A DNA stretch of 64,000 bases from Sphingopyxis jiangsuensis (GTDB lineage Bacteria; Pseudomonadota; Alphaproteobacteria; Sphingomonadales; Sphingomonadaceae), in assembly GCF_016734905.1 (NCBI RefSeq), contig NZ_JAERPO010000001.1, forward strand, positions 992,001-1,056,000. Reading direction: 5' to 3'. Position numbers and translations under genes: made by a program. Of this stretch, positions 42,506-53,049 are shown in pieces; the first letter of the stretch is position 1, and each line of letters starts with the position of its first letter. The notes under the pieces are model-generated. The model was not told the origin of the DNA. It searched no databases and saw only the letters and a list, made by a program, of their open reading frames with translations.

Positions 42506-45180
42506 CAGAATTGGGTTCCTACATTGAATGAGAAGCGTTTGGTATCATCGCCCTCTTCTTTGCGAAGGGCGTAAGCGAAGTCGATCCGGAAGGGACCGAA
42601 AGGCGAGTTCCAGTTGACCCCGGCGCCGATAGAGACACGCGGCATCCACGTATCGCCGAAGAAGCGTTCTTCGAACGGGGCGAGTGAAGAGAAGCCGGTC
42701 GGACAGGACGTGTACTGAGCCCCGAGCGGCTGGCCATTGTTGTCGACGGGTCGCGTCGCGAATTGCTGCGTTCCGGTCTGGGCATTGCGGCACAGATTCT
42801 TGGTGATGCCGTCGCTCGGATCGCGGAAATCGGTCAGGGTGGTGAGCGTCGGGCGCTTGACGCCAAAGACCGAACCCACATCGAGGAAGACCGAGGGCCG
42901 CAACCCCAGTTCCTTTGCTCCCGTGCCGAGCGGAATGTCGACCTCGAGCCGTCCCTGGTAATATGCACGGCCGCCGAGCGCGTCGTCGATCAGGCCGTTG
43001 CGATTGCTGAGGCTGGTGTCGAGGACCGGGTTCATCGGGTCGGTAAGGTCGACATTGCCGTAACGGATGACGCGCGGGCCAATGCCGCGAATGTCGAAGC
43101 CGCGCATTTGCGGTTCGCCAAGGAAGAAGCGGTCGGTCAATCGAACCTTGTCGCTCGTCGGCGTCGGGCGCCCGCCGAGCGGATAGATATAACCGCCTTC
43201 GGCCGAGATATTGAGGATGAACCGGCTGCCGAGGTTGAAGTGCTTGCTCGCCGCGGCGCGGGTGCGGACATATTTGACGCTGCCACCAAGGCCCGCGAAA
43301 TCCTGACTGATCGACGCCGACTGGCCGCGTGTCGGACGCAAACGATTGTCGCGGTCGTCATAGGCGAGCGTGAATCCGACCAGCGAGGTCGTGCGCTTTC
43401 CGATCGCGTCGCAAAGATAACGCCCCGCGACGAGCGGGTCGCAATTGTCGCCGAAGAAATAAACGCCGCGGTCGAGCGTCACATCGTCGTAATTCAGGCT
43501 GTACCGTACAAACAGCGACATATATTCGGTGAGCGGCACGCCCGAGTTGATCTGGAAACCCGTCGTAACCTGTTCAAAGGTCGTGCGGCGATCGTTCCCG
43601 ATGAAGTTGAACGAGTTCAAATCGCGGCGATAGACGCTGCCGCCGATCGAGATGTTGCGGTCGAGCAGATAGGGTTCGGTAAAGCCGAGCTCGACCGATT
43701 TCGAATAGCTCGAATAGTTGACCGACGCCTGCAGCTGCTGGCCGAGGCCACGGAAGTTGCGCTGGCGGATCGAACCCTGGAGCAGGAAATTCTCGATCGA
43801 CGAAAAGCCAGCCGACAGCGACAATTCGCCCGTCGGCTTTTCCTCGACATTGGTTTCGAGAATGATGCGGTCGGGCGCGCTGCCCTCCTTGCGCTCGATC
43901 TCCAGATTCTCCTGGAAAAAGCCAAGGCTGTTGATGCGGTTCTCGGTGCGCTTGACCGCAAAGCTGTTGAAGGCGTCACCTTCGTTCAGGCGGAACTCGC
44001 GGCGCACGACCTTGTCGTGGGTCAGCGTGTTGCCGTTGACGTCGATCCGTTCGACATAAGTACGCGGCGATTCCGCAACGTCGAACGTGATCGCCATCGT
44101 GCGATTTTCGGGGTCGCGACGGAACTGCGGATTGATGTCGGCAAAGGCATAGCCGAACAGGCCCGCCGTTTCGCTGAGGCTTTCGACCGTATCCTCAACA
44201 AGCTTGGCGTTGTACCAGTCGCCCTCTTTCATGGGCAGCAGCGTCTTCAGCGCTTCCGGGCGGAAGTCACGGATTTCGCTCTTCACGTCCACGTCGCCGA
44301 ACTTGTAGCGCTCGCCCTCCTCGACGACATAGGTGATGATGAAGTCCTGCTTGTTGCTCGTCAGCTCTGCGACCGCCGAAATGACGCGGAAATCCGCATA
44401 ACCGTTCTGCAAATAGAAAAGACGCAGCTTCTGCTGGTCATAGGCAAGACGGTCGGGGTCGTAGCTGGTGTTCGACGACAGGATCGTCAGCAACCCCGTT
44501 TCCTTGGTTGCCATCTCGTCCTTGAGATCGCCGTCGCTGAACTTCTCGTTGCCGATGATGTTGATCTGGCGGACCTTCGACTTCGGCCCTTCGTTGATTT
44601 CGAAGACGACATCGACGCGGTTCTGGTCGAGCTGGACCATCTTGGGTTCGACAGTCGCGGCGAAGCGGCCCTGCCGCTTGTAGAGCTCGATGATGCGCGC
44701 GACGTCGGCACGGACCTTCGAACGGGTGAAGATCTGGCGCGGCGACAGTTTGATCTCGGGACGGATCTTGTCTTCCTTGAGCCGCTTGTTGCCTTCGAGG
44801 ATCACGCGGTTGATCACGGGGTTTTCGGCAACCTGGATCGTCAGCGCGCCATTGTCATCGCTGATCTGGAAATCCTTGAACAATTCGGTCGCCGCCAGAT
44901 CCTTGAGCGCCTGGTCGAGCGTCGCGCGGTCATAGGACTGGCCGACGCGCAGGCGGAGATAGGACAGGATAGTCTGCGCCTCGAGCCGCTGGTTGCCCGT
45001 GACGGTAATCGACCGGATCGTCGATGCGGCAGGCTGGCTGGTCTCGGCGGGCGCCGGGACGGCCGGCGGAGCGACCTCTTGCGCCATCACCACCGCGGGC
45101 CATGTCAGCATCGTTCCGGCCAGAAAAAGCGCCGAAAGCCGCGTCCGTGCCGTGTTATTTTGTGAAGCCACGCTGTTCAT
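42505..45180 (-). CDS. bamA: Outer-membrane assembly factor BamA
   Basis: An 891-residue BamA. It has a signal peptide (LSALFLAGTMLTWPAVVMAQ), five POTRA domains (about 55-460; for example STIRSITVTGNQRLEAQTIL, INRVILEGNKRLKEDKIRPE, TYVERIDVNGNTLTHDKVVR) and a 16-strand barrel ending KRFSFNVGTQF with the terminal Phe. Loop 6 VRLTDRFFLGEPQMRGFDIR carries the conserved RGF motif. The ATG at 45180 gives a proper signal peptide; the open frame upstream has no such start. Confidence 0.96.
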   Translation of the reverse strand: MNSVASQNNTARTRLSALFLAGTMLTWPAVVMAQEVAPPAVPAPAETSQPAASTIRSITVTGNQRLEAQTILSYLRLRVGQSYDRATLDQALKDLAATELFKDFQISDDNGALTIQVAENPVINRVILEGNKRLKEDKIRPEIKLSPRQIFTRSKVRADVARIIELYKRQGRFAATVEPKMVQLDQNRVDVVFEINEGPKSKVRQINIIGNEKFSDGDLKDEMATKETGLLTILSSNTSYDPDRLAYDQQKLRLFYLQNGYADFRVISAVAELTSNKQDFIITYVVEEGERYKFGDVDVKSEIRDFRPEALKTLLPMKEGDWYNAKLVEDTVESLSETAGLFGYAFADINPQFRRDPENRTMAITFDVAESPRTYVERIDVNGNTLTHDKVVRREFRLNEGDAFNSFAVKRTENRINSLGFFQENLEIERKEGSAPDRIILETNVEEKPTGELSLSAGFSSIENFLLQGSIRQRNFRGLGQQLQASVNYSSYSKSVELGFTEPYLLDRNISIGGSVYRRDLNSFNFIGNDRRTTFEQVTTGFQINSGVPLTEYMSLFVRYSLNYDDVTLDRGVYFFGDNCDPLVAGRYLCDAIGKRTTSLVGFTLAYDDRDNRLRPTRGQSASISQDFAGLGGSVKYVRTRAAASKHFNLGSRFILNISAEGGYIYPLGGRPTPTSDKVRLTDRFFLGEPQMRGFDIRGIGPRVIRYGNVDLTDPMNPVLDTSLSNRNGLIDDALGGRAYYQGRLEVDIPLGTGAKELGLRPSVFLDVGSVFGVKRPTLTTLTDFRDPSDGITKNLCRNAQTGTQQFATRPVDNNGQPLGAQYTSCPTGFSSLAPFEERFFGDTWMPRVSIGAGVNWNSPFGPFRIDFAYALRKEEGDDTKRFSFNVGTQF

Positions 45181-45251
45181 CCCGCAAAATCTTCTAAATA
45201 GCGACGAACCCGCGACATCGCGGGTTCGGCGCACTCCCTGCCCCAGTCCGG

Positions 45252-46385
45252 CTATCCAATCAAGCGCGCGATCCCGTCCCACACGCCAATTGAGCCCAAA
45301 TCGTTGAAAGTCACGACCAGCATCAACGTCACGATGGCGACAAAGCCAAAGCGAAACGCCCATTCCTGCGCCACCGCGGGCGCCGGACGGCGACGGATCG
45401 CCTCATAGCCGTAGAAAAGCAGATGTCCTCCATCAAGCATCGGCAATGGCAACAGGTTGATGAACCCCAGATTGATGGAGACCAGCGCGACAAAGTAGAT
45501 AAGAACGCCAACCCCCAATGAGGCGGCCTCGCCCGAAGTCTTCGCGATCTTGATGGGGCCGCTCAGATCCTTGATCGACCGGTCGCCGCCGAGCAATTGC
45601 CCGAGCACCTCAACGGTCTGGCGGACGATTTGGGTCGTCTGGCGGATCGCGATTGCCGGCGCCTCAGCAAGCGGCGCGCGTTCATATATCGGCGCGGTTG
45701 CCGCAATGCCGATCACGCCGCGCTCGATCGGATTGCCGAAGCGGTCCTTCTCCTTCACGAGGCGCGGGGTCAGACGCACCGTCTGTTCGCTTCCGTTGCG
45801 CTGGATGCGCACGTCCATCGCCTCGCCGGGCCGGTGGATGACCGACATCAAGATGTCGTCGAATACCTTGATGGTGCGGCCGTCGATCGCGACGATCCGG
45901 TCGCCCGGCTGCATGCCCGACGCGGCGGCGGCGGAACCCGGCATCACCATGCTGGCAACAGGGGGGGTGGTCGGCGTTCCGACAAAGGCGGCGAAACCGG
46001 CGAGAATCAGGATCGCAAACAGGAAATTGGTCACCGGCCCGGCAGCGACGATCAGCGCGCGTTTCCACACCGGCTGCGCCGGAAAGGTGTGCGAACGTTC
46101 GGCGTCGGGGAGCGATTGCCATTCGGCGTCGGGCTGGCTTACCGCGTCGCGGTCGCCCGCGAACTGGACATAGCCGCCGAGCGGCAACCAGCCGATTTTC
46201 CATTCGGTGCCGCGCTTGTCGGTCCAGCCGAGGATGCGCCGCCCGAAGCCGATCGAGAAGGTTTCGGCTTTCACCCCGCACCAGCGTCCGACGATGTAGT
46301 GGCCATATTCATGCACGAAGACGAGCGGCCCGAGCACGAGCAGAAACGCAAGGATGGTGAACCCGATACCGGGAGATTCAAGCAT
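45252..46385 (-). CDS. rseP: RIP site-2 metalloprotease RseP
   Basis: A 377-residue membrane zinc protease. The HExxH site is FVHEYGHYIVG (H25, E26, H29), a PDZ domain contains AAASGMQPGDRIVAIDGRTI, and the C-terminal zinc-ligand motif is NLLPLPMLDGGHLLFYGYEA. It has four membrane helices. It cleaves anti-sigma factors and leftover signal peptides. The ATG at 46385 overlaps the dxr end by 8 bp; 71 bp separate it from bamA. Confidence 0.95.
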   Translation of the reverse strand: MLESPGIGFTILAFLLVLGPLVFVHEYGHYIVGRWCGVKAETFSIGFGRRILGWTDKRGTEWKIGWLPLGGYVQFAGDRDAVSQPDAEWQSLPDAERSHTFPAQPVWKRALIVAAGPVTNFLFAILILAGFAAFVGTPTTPPVASMVMPGSAAAASGMQPGDRIVAIDGRTIKVFDDILMSVIHRPGEAMDVRIQRNGSEQTVRLTPRLVKEKDRFGNPIERGVIGIAATAPIYERAPLAEAPAIAIRQTTQIVRQTVEVLGQLLGGDRSIKDLSGPIKIAKTSGEAASLGVGVLIYFVALVSINLGFINLLPLPMLDGGHLLFYGYEAIRRRPAPAVAQEWAFRFGFVAIVTLMLVVTFNDLGSIGVWDGIARLIG

Positions 46386-47541
46386 GTTCGAAACTGTCCA
46401 CAAATGTCTGCGCGGCCGCACGTGATGCCGCATCGACGCTGAATATGTCCTGAAGCGACGCGGGAGGCGGCGGCGCTTCGGCCTCCATCACGCTGCACAC
46501 CGTATCGACGATGGCGGGAAAGCTTATCCGCCCGGCAAGGAAGGCCGCGACCGCAACCTCGTTCGCCGCGTTGAGCTGCGCCGGGCGCGCGCCGCCCTCG
46601 GTAATGGTCGCGCGGCACAGCGCGGTTGCGGGAAAGCGGTCCTCGTCGGGCGCCTCGAAATCGAGCCGCGCGATGCTTGCAAGGTCGAGCGGCGCGCACG
46701 GTGTCGCCATCCGCTGCGGCCAGGCAAGCGCCGAGGCGATGGGGATACGCATGTCGGGCGAACCCAATTGCGCGAGCGTCGAACAGTCGACGAACTCGAC
46801 GAGGCTGTGGACCACCGATTGCGGGTGAACCAGGATCTCGATGCGATCGAGCCCGACCGGAAAAAGATGATGCGCCTCGATAAGTTCGAGGCCCTTGTTC
46901 ATCATCGTTGCCGAATCGACGCTGATTTTCGCGCCCATCGACCAGTTCGGATGCGCGACCGCCTGCGCCGGCGTGACGGTCGCCATGTCGGCGGCGCTCA
47001 TCGTGCGGAACGGGCCGCCGCTCGCGGTCAGGATGATGCGGCGTACTTCGGACAGGCGCCCGCCCGCGAGGCACTGGAAGATGGCATTATGTTCGGAATC
47101 GACCGGCAGGATCGTCGCTCCCGAGGCACGCGCCGCCGCGGTCATCAGTTCCCCGGCCGAAACGAGCGCCTCCTTGTTCGCAAGCGCGACATCATGCCCT
47201 GACGCGAGCGCCGCCATCGTCGGTGCAAGACCGGCAGTTCCGACGATCGCCGCCATGACGAGATCGGCAGGTCGCTGCGCTGCCGCGACGAGTGCGTCGG
47301 CCCCGGCGGCCACTTCGACGCCGGTGCCCGCCAACGCGTCGCGGAGGGCACCATGGCAGCTCTCGTCGGCGACCACCGCCAGCTCGGGTCGAAACTCGCG
47401 CGCCAGCCGCGCAAGCTCGGCGACATCGCAATTGGCGGTGAGCACCGAAATGCGCCAAGCCTCGCTGTCGCGGCGCACAAGATCGAGCGTCGATTGCCCG
47501 ACCGACCCCGTGGCACCGAAAAGGGCGAGGCGGCGCGTCAT
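46378..47541 (-). CDS. dxr: 1-deoxy-D-xylulose-5-phosphate reductoisomerase
   Basis: A 387-residue MEP-pathway enzyme converting DXP to MEP with NADPH. N-terminal Rossmann motif FGATGSVGQSTLDLV (8-22), metal and substrate motifs VDSEHNAIFQCL and TASGGPFRTM, NWSMGAKISVDSATMMNKGL, and the C-terminal LNAANEVAVAAFL. It lies 1 bp after cdsA and overlaps rseP, which places isoprenoid synthesis in the envelope operon. Confidence 0.96.
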   Translation of the reverse strand: MTRRLALFGATGSVGQSTLDLVRRDSEAWRISVLTANCDVAELARLAREFRPELAVVADESCHGALRDALAGTGVEVAAGADALVAAAQRPADLVMAAIVGTAGLAPTMAALASGHDVALANKEALVSAGELMTAAARASGATILPVDSEHNAIFQCLAGGRLSEVRRIILTASGGPFRTMSAADMATVTPAQAVAHPNWSMGAKISVDSATMMNKGLELIEAHHLFPVGLDRIEILVHPQSVVHSLVEFVDCSTLAQLGSPDMRIPIASALAWPQRMATPCAPLDLASIARLDFEAPDEDRFPATALCRATITEGGARPAQLNAANEVAVAAFLAGRISFPAIVDTVCSVMEAEAPPPPASLQDIFSVDAASRAAAQTFVDSFEHA

Positions 47542-47542
47542 G

Positions 47543-48220
47543 TCAGCCTGCGGCCCGAACCGTCAGCGCGCCCGCCATCGCCAGCGCGCCAAGCAGCAAC
47601 GCGACGGGCAGCAGTCCGTCGACGCGGTCGAAAATGCCGCCGTGGCCGGGGATGAGCTTGCCCGAATCCTTGACGCCGGCACGACGCTTCATCCAGCTTT
47701 GGCCAAGATCGCCCATCTGCGCGAGCAGGCCGACGAACAGGCCGATCCACAACGGGACGCCGACGATGCCCGCCCGGTCGCCGATGCTCGCGCTCGCGAT
47801 CAGGGCAGCGACCATGCCGCCGATGAGTCCCGACCAGGTCTTCGACGGGCTGATCGTCGGCGCCAGCCGCGCGCCGCCAAAGGCACGCCCTGCGAAATAA
47901 GCGCCGATGTCGGTCGCCCAGACCATGCCGAAGACCCAGAGCGCGGCCGTCATGCCAAGCTTTTCGCGGATGAACCAGAGTCCCGCGACCGCGCCGACAA
48001 TGAACAGCGGGCCAAGGATCGTGAGCGCGGCCTTTGCACCGCCCCCCTGTCCCATCGCGCGCACGAGCGCGAGCCACTCGACAATGACGAGCGCGCCGCC
48101 GACGAGCAGCAGCAGCCCGAACGCCAGCCCGCCGAACCACAGCGCAGCACCGGCGATGGCGAACAAAATGATCGCCGATCCGACCCGCGTCCAAAGATCC
48201 GACTTCACCGCAGTCGCCAT
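47543..48220 (-). CDS. cdsA: Phosphatidate cytidylyltransferase
   Basis: A 225-residue membrane enzyme making CDP-diacylglycerol. It has several membrane helices and the CDP-DAG synthase signature RLAPTISPSKTWSGLIGGMV then LGQSWMKRRAGVKDSGKLIP and GHGGIFDRVDGLL. The ATG at 48220 overlaps the uppS stop by one base (TGATG); a GTG one codon earlier is possible. It is slightly short for the family but keeps all signature residues. Confidence 0.95.
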   Translation of the reverse strand: MATAVKSDLWTRVGSAIILFAIAGAALWFGGLAFGLLLLVGGALVIVEWLALVRAMGQGGGAKAALTILGPLFIVGAVAGLWFIREKLGMTAALWVFGMVWATDIGAYFAGRAFGGARLAPTISPSKTWSGLIGGMVAALIASASIGDRAGIVGVPLWIGLFVGLLAQMGDLGQSWMKRRAGVKDSGKLIPGHGGIFDRVDGLLPVALLLGALAMAGALTVRAAG

Positions 48221-48906
48221 CACAAACCCCCATAGCGGCGTTCGCGCCGTTCAAACTGATCGAGCGCCGCCTTCAAATCGTCCGGTGTGAAGTCGGGCCA
48301 CAGCCGGTCGGTAAAGTAAAGCTCGGCATAGGCCGCCTGCCACAGCAGGAAGTTCGAAAGCCGCACCTCGCCCGAGGTGCGGATAAGCAGGTCGAGCGGC
48401 GGCATGTCGGCGGTGTCGAGATGCGCCTCGATCGCGTCCGCCGTGATCGCACCCGCCGCCGCGGCCGCCTGCGCCGCGCGAACGAGTTCGTCCTGCGCTC
48501 CATAATTGAGCGCAACGGCGAGCGTCGTGCGCTTGTTGCCCGACGTGCGGTCGAGCGCATTTTCGATGAGCGCGACAACATCGGGAGCAAGCGCGCGCCA
48601 GTTGCCGATGACTTTCAGCTTGACGTCGTTCGCAGCAAATTCGTCGAGGTCGGACAGAATGAAGCGCTTCATCAACCCCATCAGGTCGCTGACTTCATCT
48701 TCGGGGCGCTTCCAGTTTTCCGACGAAAAGGCATAGAGCGTCATCGCCTCCAGCCCCAGATCGCCCGCGGCGCGAACGATCGTCCGCACCGCCTCGACCC
48801 CTGCGCGGTGCCCGGCGACGCGCGGCAGGTGGCGTTTCTTCGCCCAGCGGCCATTGCCGTCCATGATGATCGCGACGTGACGCGCGCGGTTTTGAGTATC
48901 AGACAC
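48220..48906 (-). CDS. uppS: Undecaprenyl diphosphate synthase
   Basis: A 228-residue cis-prenyltransferase. Catalytic Asp16 and the phosphate-binding segment are in VAIIMDGNGRWAKKRHLPRV, with AGHRAGVEAVR next; LYAFSSENWKRPEDEV, ALNYGAQDELV and LIRTSGEVRLSNFLLWQAAY follow. It makes the C55 carrier lipid for peptidoglycan and for the XrtA polymer. The GTG start (48906) is preferred because the upstream open frame runs into a dispersed repeat. Confidence 0.94.
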   Translation of the reverse strand: MSDTQNRARHVAIIMDGNGRWAKKRHLPRVAGHRAGVEAVRTIVRAAGDLGLEAMTLYAFSSENWKRPEDEVSDLMGLMKRFILSDLDEFAANDVKLKVIGNWRALAPDVVALIENALDRTSGNKRTTLAVALNYGAQDELVRAAQAAAAAGAITADAIEAHLDTADMPPLDLLIRTSGEVRLSNFLLWQAAYAELYFTDRLWPDFTPDDLKAALDQFERRERRYGGL

Positions 48907-48922
48907 CGACAGAACCCGATTC

Positions 48923-49002
48923 CGTTCGCCGCGAGCCAGTCGAAGGGCCGTTCTTTCCCTTGCCAGAAAAGGACGGGGCTTCGACAAGCTCAGCCTGAAC
49001 GG
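48923..49002. repeat. Dispersed inverted repeat (TTCGACAAGCTC family), copy 3
   Basis: Left arm GTTCGCCGCGAGCCAGTCGA then AGGGCCGTTCTTT; right arm GGACGGGGCTTCGACAAGCT then CAGCCTGAACGG. It fills the frr-uppS gap and ends 24 bp from the frr stop codon. Same family as 37350 and 39090. Confidence 0.75.
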
Positions 49003-49026
49003 CTGAGAGGTGAGCCCGGAAACGCA

Positions 49027-49581
49027 CTAACCCAAGATTTCCTTTTCCTTGGCGCTCGCCGCCGCGTCGATTTCGGCAATCGTCGAATCGGTCAGCTTCT
49101 GGACTTCAGTCTCATGACGCTTGCGCTCGTCCTCGCTGATTTCCTTCTTATTCTCGTCCTGCTTCAGCCCGTCCATCCCGTCGCGGCGGACGTTGCGAAC
49201 GGCCACACGCGCTTTTTCAGCATATTGGCCGGCGAGTTTCGACAGCTCCTTGCGGCGCTCCTGCGTCATTTCGGGGATCGGGAGGCGCATCATCTGCCCA
49301 TCGACGATCGGGTTGAGACCGAGGCCCGCCGAACGGATCGCCTTGTCGACCGGTCCGACATTCGCCTTGTCCCACACCTGAACCGTGATCATGCGCGGTT
49401 CGGGGACACTGATCGACGCGACCTGGTTGAGCGGCATCTGCGCGCCATAGACTTCCACCGTCACCGGGTCGAGCAGCGCAGCATTGGCGCGGCCCGTCCG
49501 CAGGCCCGCCAGATCGTGCTTCAGCGATTCGACCGCGCCGTGCATGCGGCGCTCGAGGTCGGCCTTGTCATATTTTGCCAT
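49027..49581 (-). CDS. frr: Ribosome recycling factor
   Basis: A 184-residue RRF ([20 protein letters not shown] ... [14 protein letters not shown]) with the conserved [20 protein letters not shown] and [20 protein letters not shown] segments. It splits post-termination ribosomes with EF-G. It follows pyrH after 14 bp and is followed by uppS after 120 bp that include a repeat. Length is typical. Confidence 0.97.
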   Translation of the reverse strand: MAKYDKADLERRMHGAVESLKHDLAGLRTGRANAALLDPVTVEVYGAQMPLNQVASISVPEPRMITVQVWDKANVGPVDKAIRSAGLGLNPIVDGQMMRLPIPEMTQERRKELSKLAGQYAEKARVAVRNVRRDGMDGLKQDENKKEISEDERKRHETEVQKLTDSTIAEIDAAASAKEKEILG

Positions 49582-49595
49582 CTATCGTTCCTCTC

Positions 49596-50327
49596 TCAAT
49601 CGCTTCGGGCAGCGTCGCTGACGACGGTGGCGACACCCTCGCCCGCCAATACGCGCGCCAGATTGCCGAGTTCGCGAATATTGAACACGACAATGGGAAT
49701 ATTGTTGTCGCGGCACAGTGCCACAGCGCTCGCGTCCATCACTTTCAGATTATCGGCGAGCACGCGATCATAGCTCAATGTATCGTAACGCACCGCGTTC
49801 GGATCTTTCTTCGGGTCGGCGTTGTAAACGCCGTCGACGCTGGTGCCCTTCAATAGCGCGTCACACTTCATTTCGGCAGCACGCAGCGCAGCGCCACTAT
49901 CGGTCGTGAAATAAGGCGCGCCGACGCCCGCGGCAAAGATGACCACGCGGCCCTTTTCCATATGGCGCTCGGCGCGGCGGCGGATCACCGGTTCGCACAC
50001 CTTGTCCATCTCGATCGCCGACTGGACCCGCGTCTCCACCCCCAGTTGCTCCAGCGCATTCTGCATTGCGAGCGCGTTCATCACCGTCGCGAGCATGCCC
50101 ATATAATCGGCCTGCGCGCGGTCCATGCCCTTGGCCGCCCCCGCCATGCCGCGAAAGATATTGCCGCCGCCGATGACGAGGCAGATTTCGAGCCCGCGAT
50201 CCTTCGCCGCCTTCACCTCGGCGGCCATGTTCGCCACTGTTTCGGGATCGATCCCGAACGGCGTCGCGCCCATCAGCGCCTCGCCCGACAATTTGAGCAA
50301 AATGCGTTTCATGCCGGGCAATGCCAT
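49596..50327 (-). CDS. pyrH: UMP kinase
   Basis: A 243-residue amino-acid-kinase-fold UMP kinase: [78 protein letters not shown] and [20 protein letters not shown]. The ATG at 50327 has AGAGG about 10 bases upstream; an internal ATG (MKRILLK) five codons later is an alternative. Confidence 0.96.
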   Translation of the reverse strand: MALPGMKRILLKLSGEALMGATPFGIDPETVANMAAEVKAAKDRGLEICLVIGGGNIFRGMAGAAKGMDRAQADYMGMLATVMNALAMQNALEQLGVETRVQSAIEMDKVCEPVIRRRAERHMEKGRVVIFAAGVGAPYFTTDSGAALRAAEMKCDALLKGTSVDGVYNADPKKDPNAVRYDTLSYDRVLADNLKVMDASAVALCRDNNIPIVVFNIRELGNLARVLAGEGVATVVSDAARSD

Positions 50328-50439
50328 GTGCGGGGGAACCTCTTGCCAATTCTCTATATGCGAATGGCGCGCACCCTAGAGCGGGCACGCGCCATTGCCA
50401 AGCGGACTGCCACACCCCGCGATCGCCCTCCCCGCTTTC

Positions 50440-50514
50440 GTCACCCCGGACTTGATCCGGGGTCCATCTGCCCTCGAAGGCCGGAGTGGATGCCGGATCT
50501 AGTCCGGCATGACG
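50440..50514. repeat. Complete GTCACCCCGGACTTGATCCG-type dispersed repeat
   Basis: GTCACCCCGGACTTGATCCG at the left is mirrored by CGGATCTAGTCCGGCATGAC at the right, spaced by about 35 bp. It is a common alphaproteobacterial palindromic repeat, sitting in the 235-bp tsf-pyrH gap. It may mark the end of the tsf transcript. Confidence 0.75.
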
Positions 50515-50562
50515 AAGGAGAGGAAAACGGCGCCCTGCGGGCCAGCAGTCCAATTCTGCGGA

Positions 50563-51489
50563 TCAGACGCCGGCGGCAGCCGCGACTTCGGCGGCGAAAT
50601 CGCTCTCTTCCTTCTCGATGCCTTCACCGAGCTGGAAGCGGACGAAGCCCTTGAGCGTGATCGCCGCACCGACATCCTTGCCCGCAGCCGCGACGACCTC
50701 TGCAACCGGGGTCTTGCCGTCGATCACGAACAGCTGCGACAGCAGCGCATTTTCCTTGCGGAACTTGGCGATCGAACCGTCGACCATCTTGGCGACGATG
50801 TCGGCAGGCTTGCCCGACTGGGCGGCCTTTTCTTCGGCGATCGCGCGTTCGCGCGCCACCAGGTCGGCGTCGAGCTCGTCGCCGTTGAGCGCAAGCGGGT
50901 TGGCGGCTGCGACATGCATCGCAAGCTGCTTGCCGAGCGGTTCGAGCACGTCGGCGCCCGCCGTCGATTCGAGCGCGACGAGGACGCCGATCTTGCCCAT
51001 GCCGGGCGCGGCGGCATTGTGGACATAGCCGGTGACGACGCCCGAGCCGACCGAGACGATCGCGGCGCGGCGCAGCGACTGGTTTTCGCCGATCGTCGCG
51101 ATATTGCTCGTCAGCTTTTCGGCGACGGTGCCGCCGGTCGGATAGGTCGCGGCGCCCAGCGCTTCGATGTCGGTGATGTTGCCGGCGAGCGCAACCTGCG
51201 TCACGTCGCGGACGAAGTCCTGGAACTGTTCGTTCTTGGCGACGAAGTCGGTTTCGCTGTTGACTTCGACCATCGCACCGCGCGTGCCGTCGGTCGCAAC
51301 GCCGACAAGTCCTTCGGCGGCGACGCGGCCGGCCTTCTTGGCGGCGGCGGCAAGGCCCTTGGTACGCAGCCAGTCGATCGACGCTTCGATGTCGCCGTTG
51401 TTTTCGGCGAGCGCCTTTTTGCAGTCCATCATGCCGGCGCCCGTGCGGTCGCGCAGTTCCTTGACGAGTGCAGCCGAAATCTCAGCCAT
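50563..51489 (-). CDS. tsf: Elongation factor Ts
   Basis: A 308-residue nucleotide exchange factor for EF-Tu. It starts [20 protein letters not shown] then [20 protein letters not shown], the TS-N domain with the family signature, and [20 protein letters not shown]. The middle and C-terminal halves are complete. The gene follows rpsB after 133 bp containing a strong hairpin. Confidence 0.97.
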   Translation of the reverse strand: MAEISAALVKELRDRTGAGMMDCKKALAENNGDIEASIDWLRTKGLAAAAKKAGRVAAEGLVGVATDGTRGAMVEVNSETDFVAKNEQFQDFVRDVTQVALAGNITDIEALGAATYPTGGTVAEKLTSNIATIGENQSLRRAAIVSVGSGVVTGYVHNAAAPGMGKIGVLVALESTAGADVLEPLGKQLAMHVAAANPLALNGDELDADLVARERAIAEEKAAQSGKPADIVAKMVDGSIAKFRKENALLSQLFVIDGKTPVAEVVAAAGKDVGAAITLKGFVRFQLGEGIEKEESDFAAEVAAAAGV

Positions 51490-51575
51490 CGGATATTCCT
51501 TTCAAAAAGGGGCAGGCCGTCATCGGCCTGCTGTCCGCCGCGCGCATGGCGGCGTGATAAGTCAATACTATGACC

Positions 51576-51604
51576 GGGACGGCGCGGACTCGCCGCGCCG
51601 TCCC
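51576..51604 (-). terminator. rpsB-tsf intergenic hairpin (attenuator candidate)
   Basis: GGGACGGCGCGG (51576-51587) and CCGCGCCGTCCC (51593-51604) form a perfect 12-bp stem with a 5-base loop. It lies 18 bp downstream of the rpsB stop. No T-run follows on the minus strand, so it could pause or stabilise rather than fully terminate, lowering tsf relative to rpsB. Confidence 0.6.
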
Positions 51605-51622
51605 GTCACACGCGAGCGGCGC

Positions 51623-52468
<846 letters not shown>

Positions 52469-52785
52469 AGTCTTTCTCCTTCCGGTTAGTCCTCTGAAAG
52501 GCAAGAACCGAGGCATCCGTCGGGGGATGGACCCGGCACCGGTATGTGCGCCTTCCATGTGGAATGGGCGGCCCGTTAGCGGCTTCGATCAGGAAAAGCA
52601 AGGCCCCGGCGCGCGATTTACGGCGCCAGATCGCCCGCCCAGGCACACGCATTGCCGCTCGATCCGGCGACAATCCGACTCGGTTCGTCGCAAAACCGTT
52701 GAGAACAAACCACGAACATGCAACAAAAACCGCTGCAAAGCCGTAGTTTCGCAAAAGCGCTTCGCCACGAAGCCGAAAGGACAAG
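52469..52785. promoter_or_regulatory. 317-bp intergenic region upstream of rpsB
   Basis: The promoter and leader for rpsB and for the divergent small gene lie here. A purine-rich AAGGAGAAAGAC precedes rpsB on the minus strand. I see no RNA gene. S2 leaders in other bacteria can be autoregulatory, but I cannot identify a known fold. Confidence 0.45.
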
Positions 52786-53049
52786 ATGATGGTTCAGGTC
52801 GCTGCCGCTCTCCTTTTCGCCATTGCCGCCGGTCTTGGCGTCACGGTCATTCTTGCGATGCTCCGCAGCAATGCGGACGCGATACTCTCCGCACTTCTCG
52901 GCGAAGGCGCCTTCACCTCACCCGCTGCGCCGGGACCGGTTTCCGATGGAAAAGCTATCAAATTGCGCGCCGCACCGGTGCGGCGCTTGGGAACTCACCG
53001 TAGCCGCGCTCCCTCGCGCAGCGTGAAGATCGTCAGCCACGCCGCCTGA
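52786..53049 (+). CDS. Small single-span membrane protein, uncharacterised
   Basis: An 87-residue product with one membrane helix near residues 4-26 (QVAAALLFAIAAGLGVTVIL) and a basic C-terminal tail rich in Arg (VRRLGTHRSRAPSRS). AAGGAC sits before the first ATG (52786); a second ATG follows immediately. The last 17 bp overlap the convergent pssA end. No family recognised. Confidence 0.55.
   Translation: MMVQVAAALLFAIAAGLGVTVILAMLRSNADAILSALLGEGAFTSPAAPGPVSDGKAIKLRAAPVRRLGTHRSRAPSRSVKIVSHAA

Noticed and set aside
42763..45165. Long plus-strand frame opposite bamA
   Set aside because: Shadow of bamA; no recognisable motif and no start signal.
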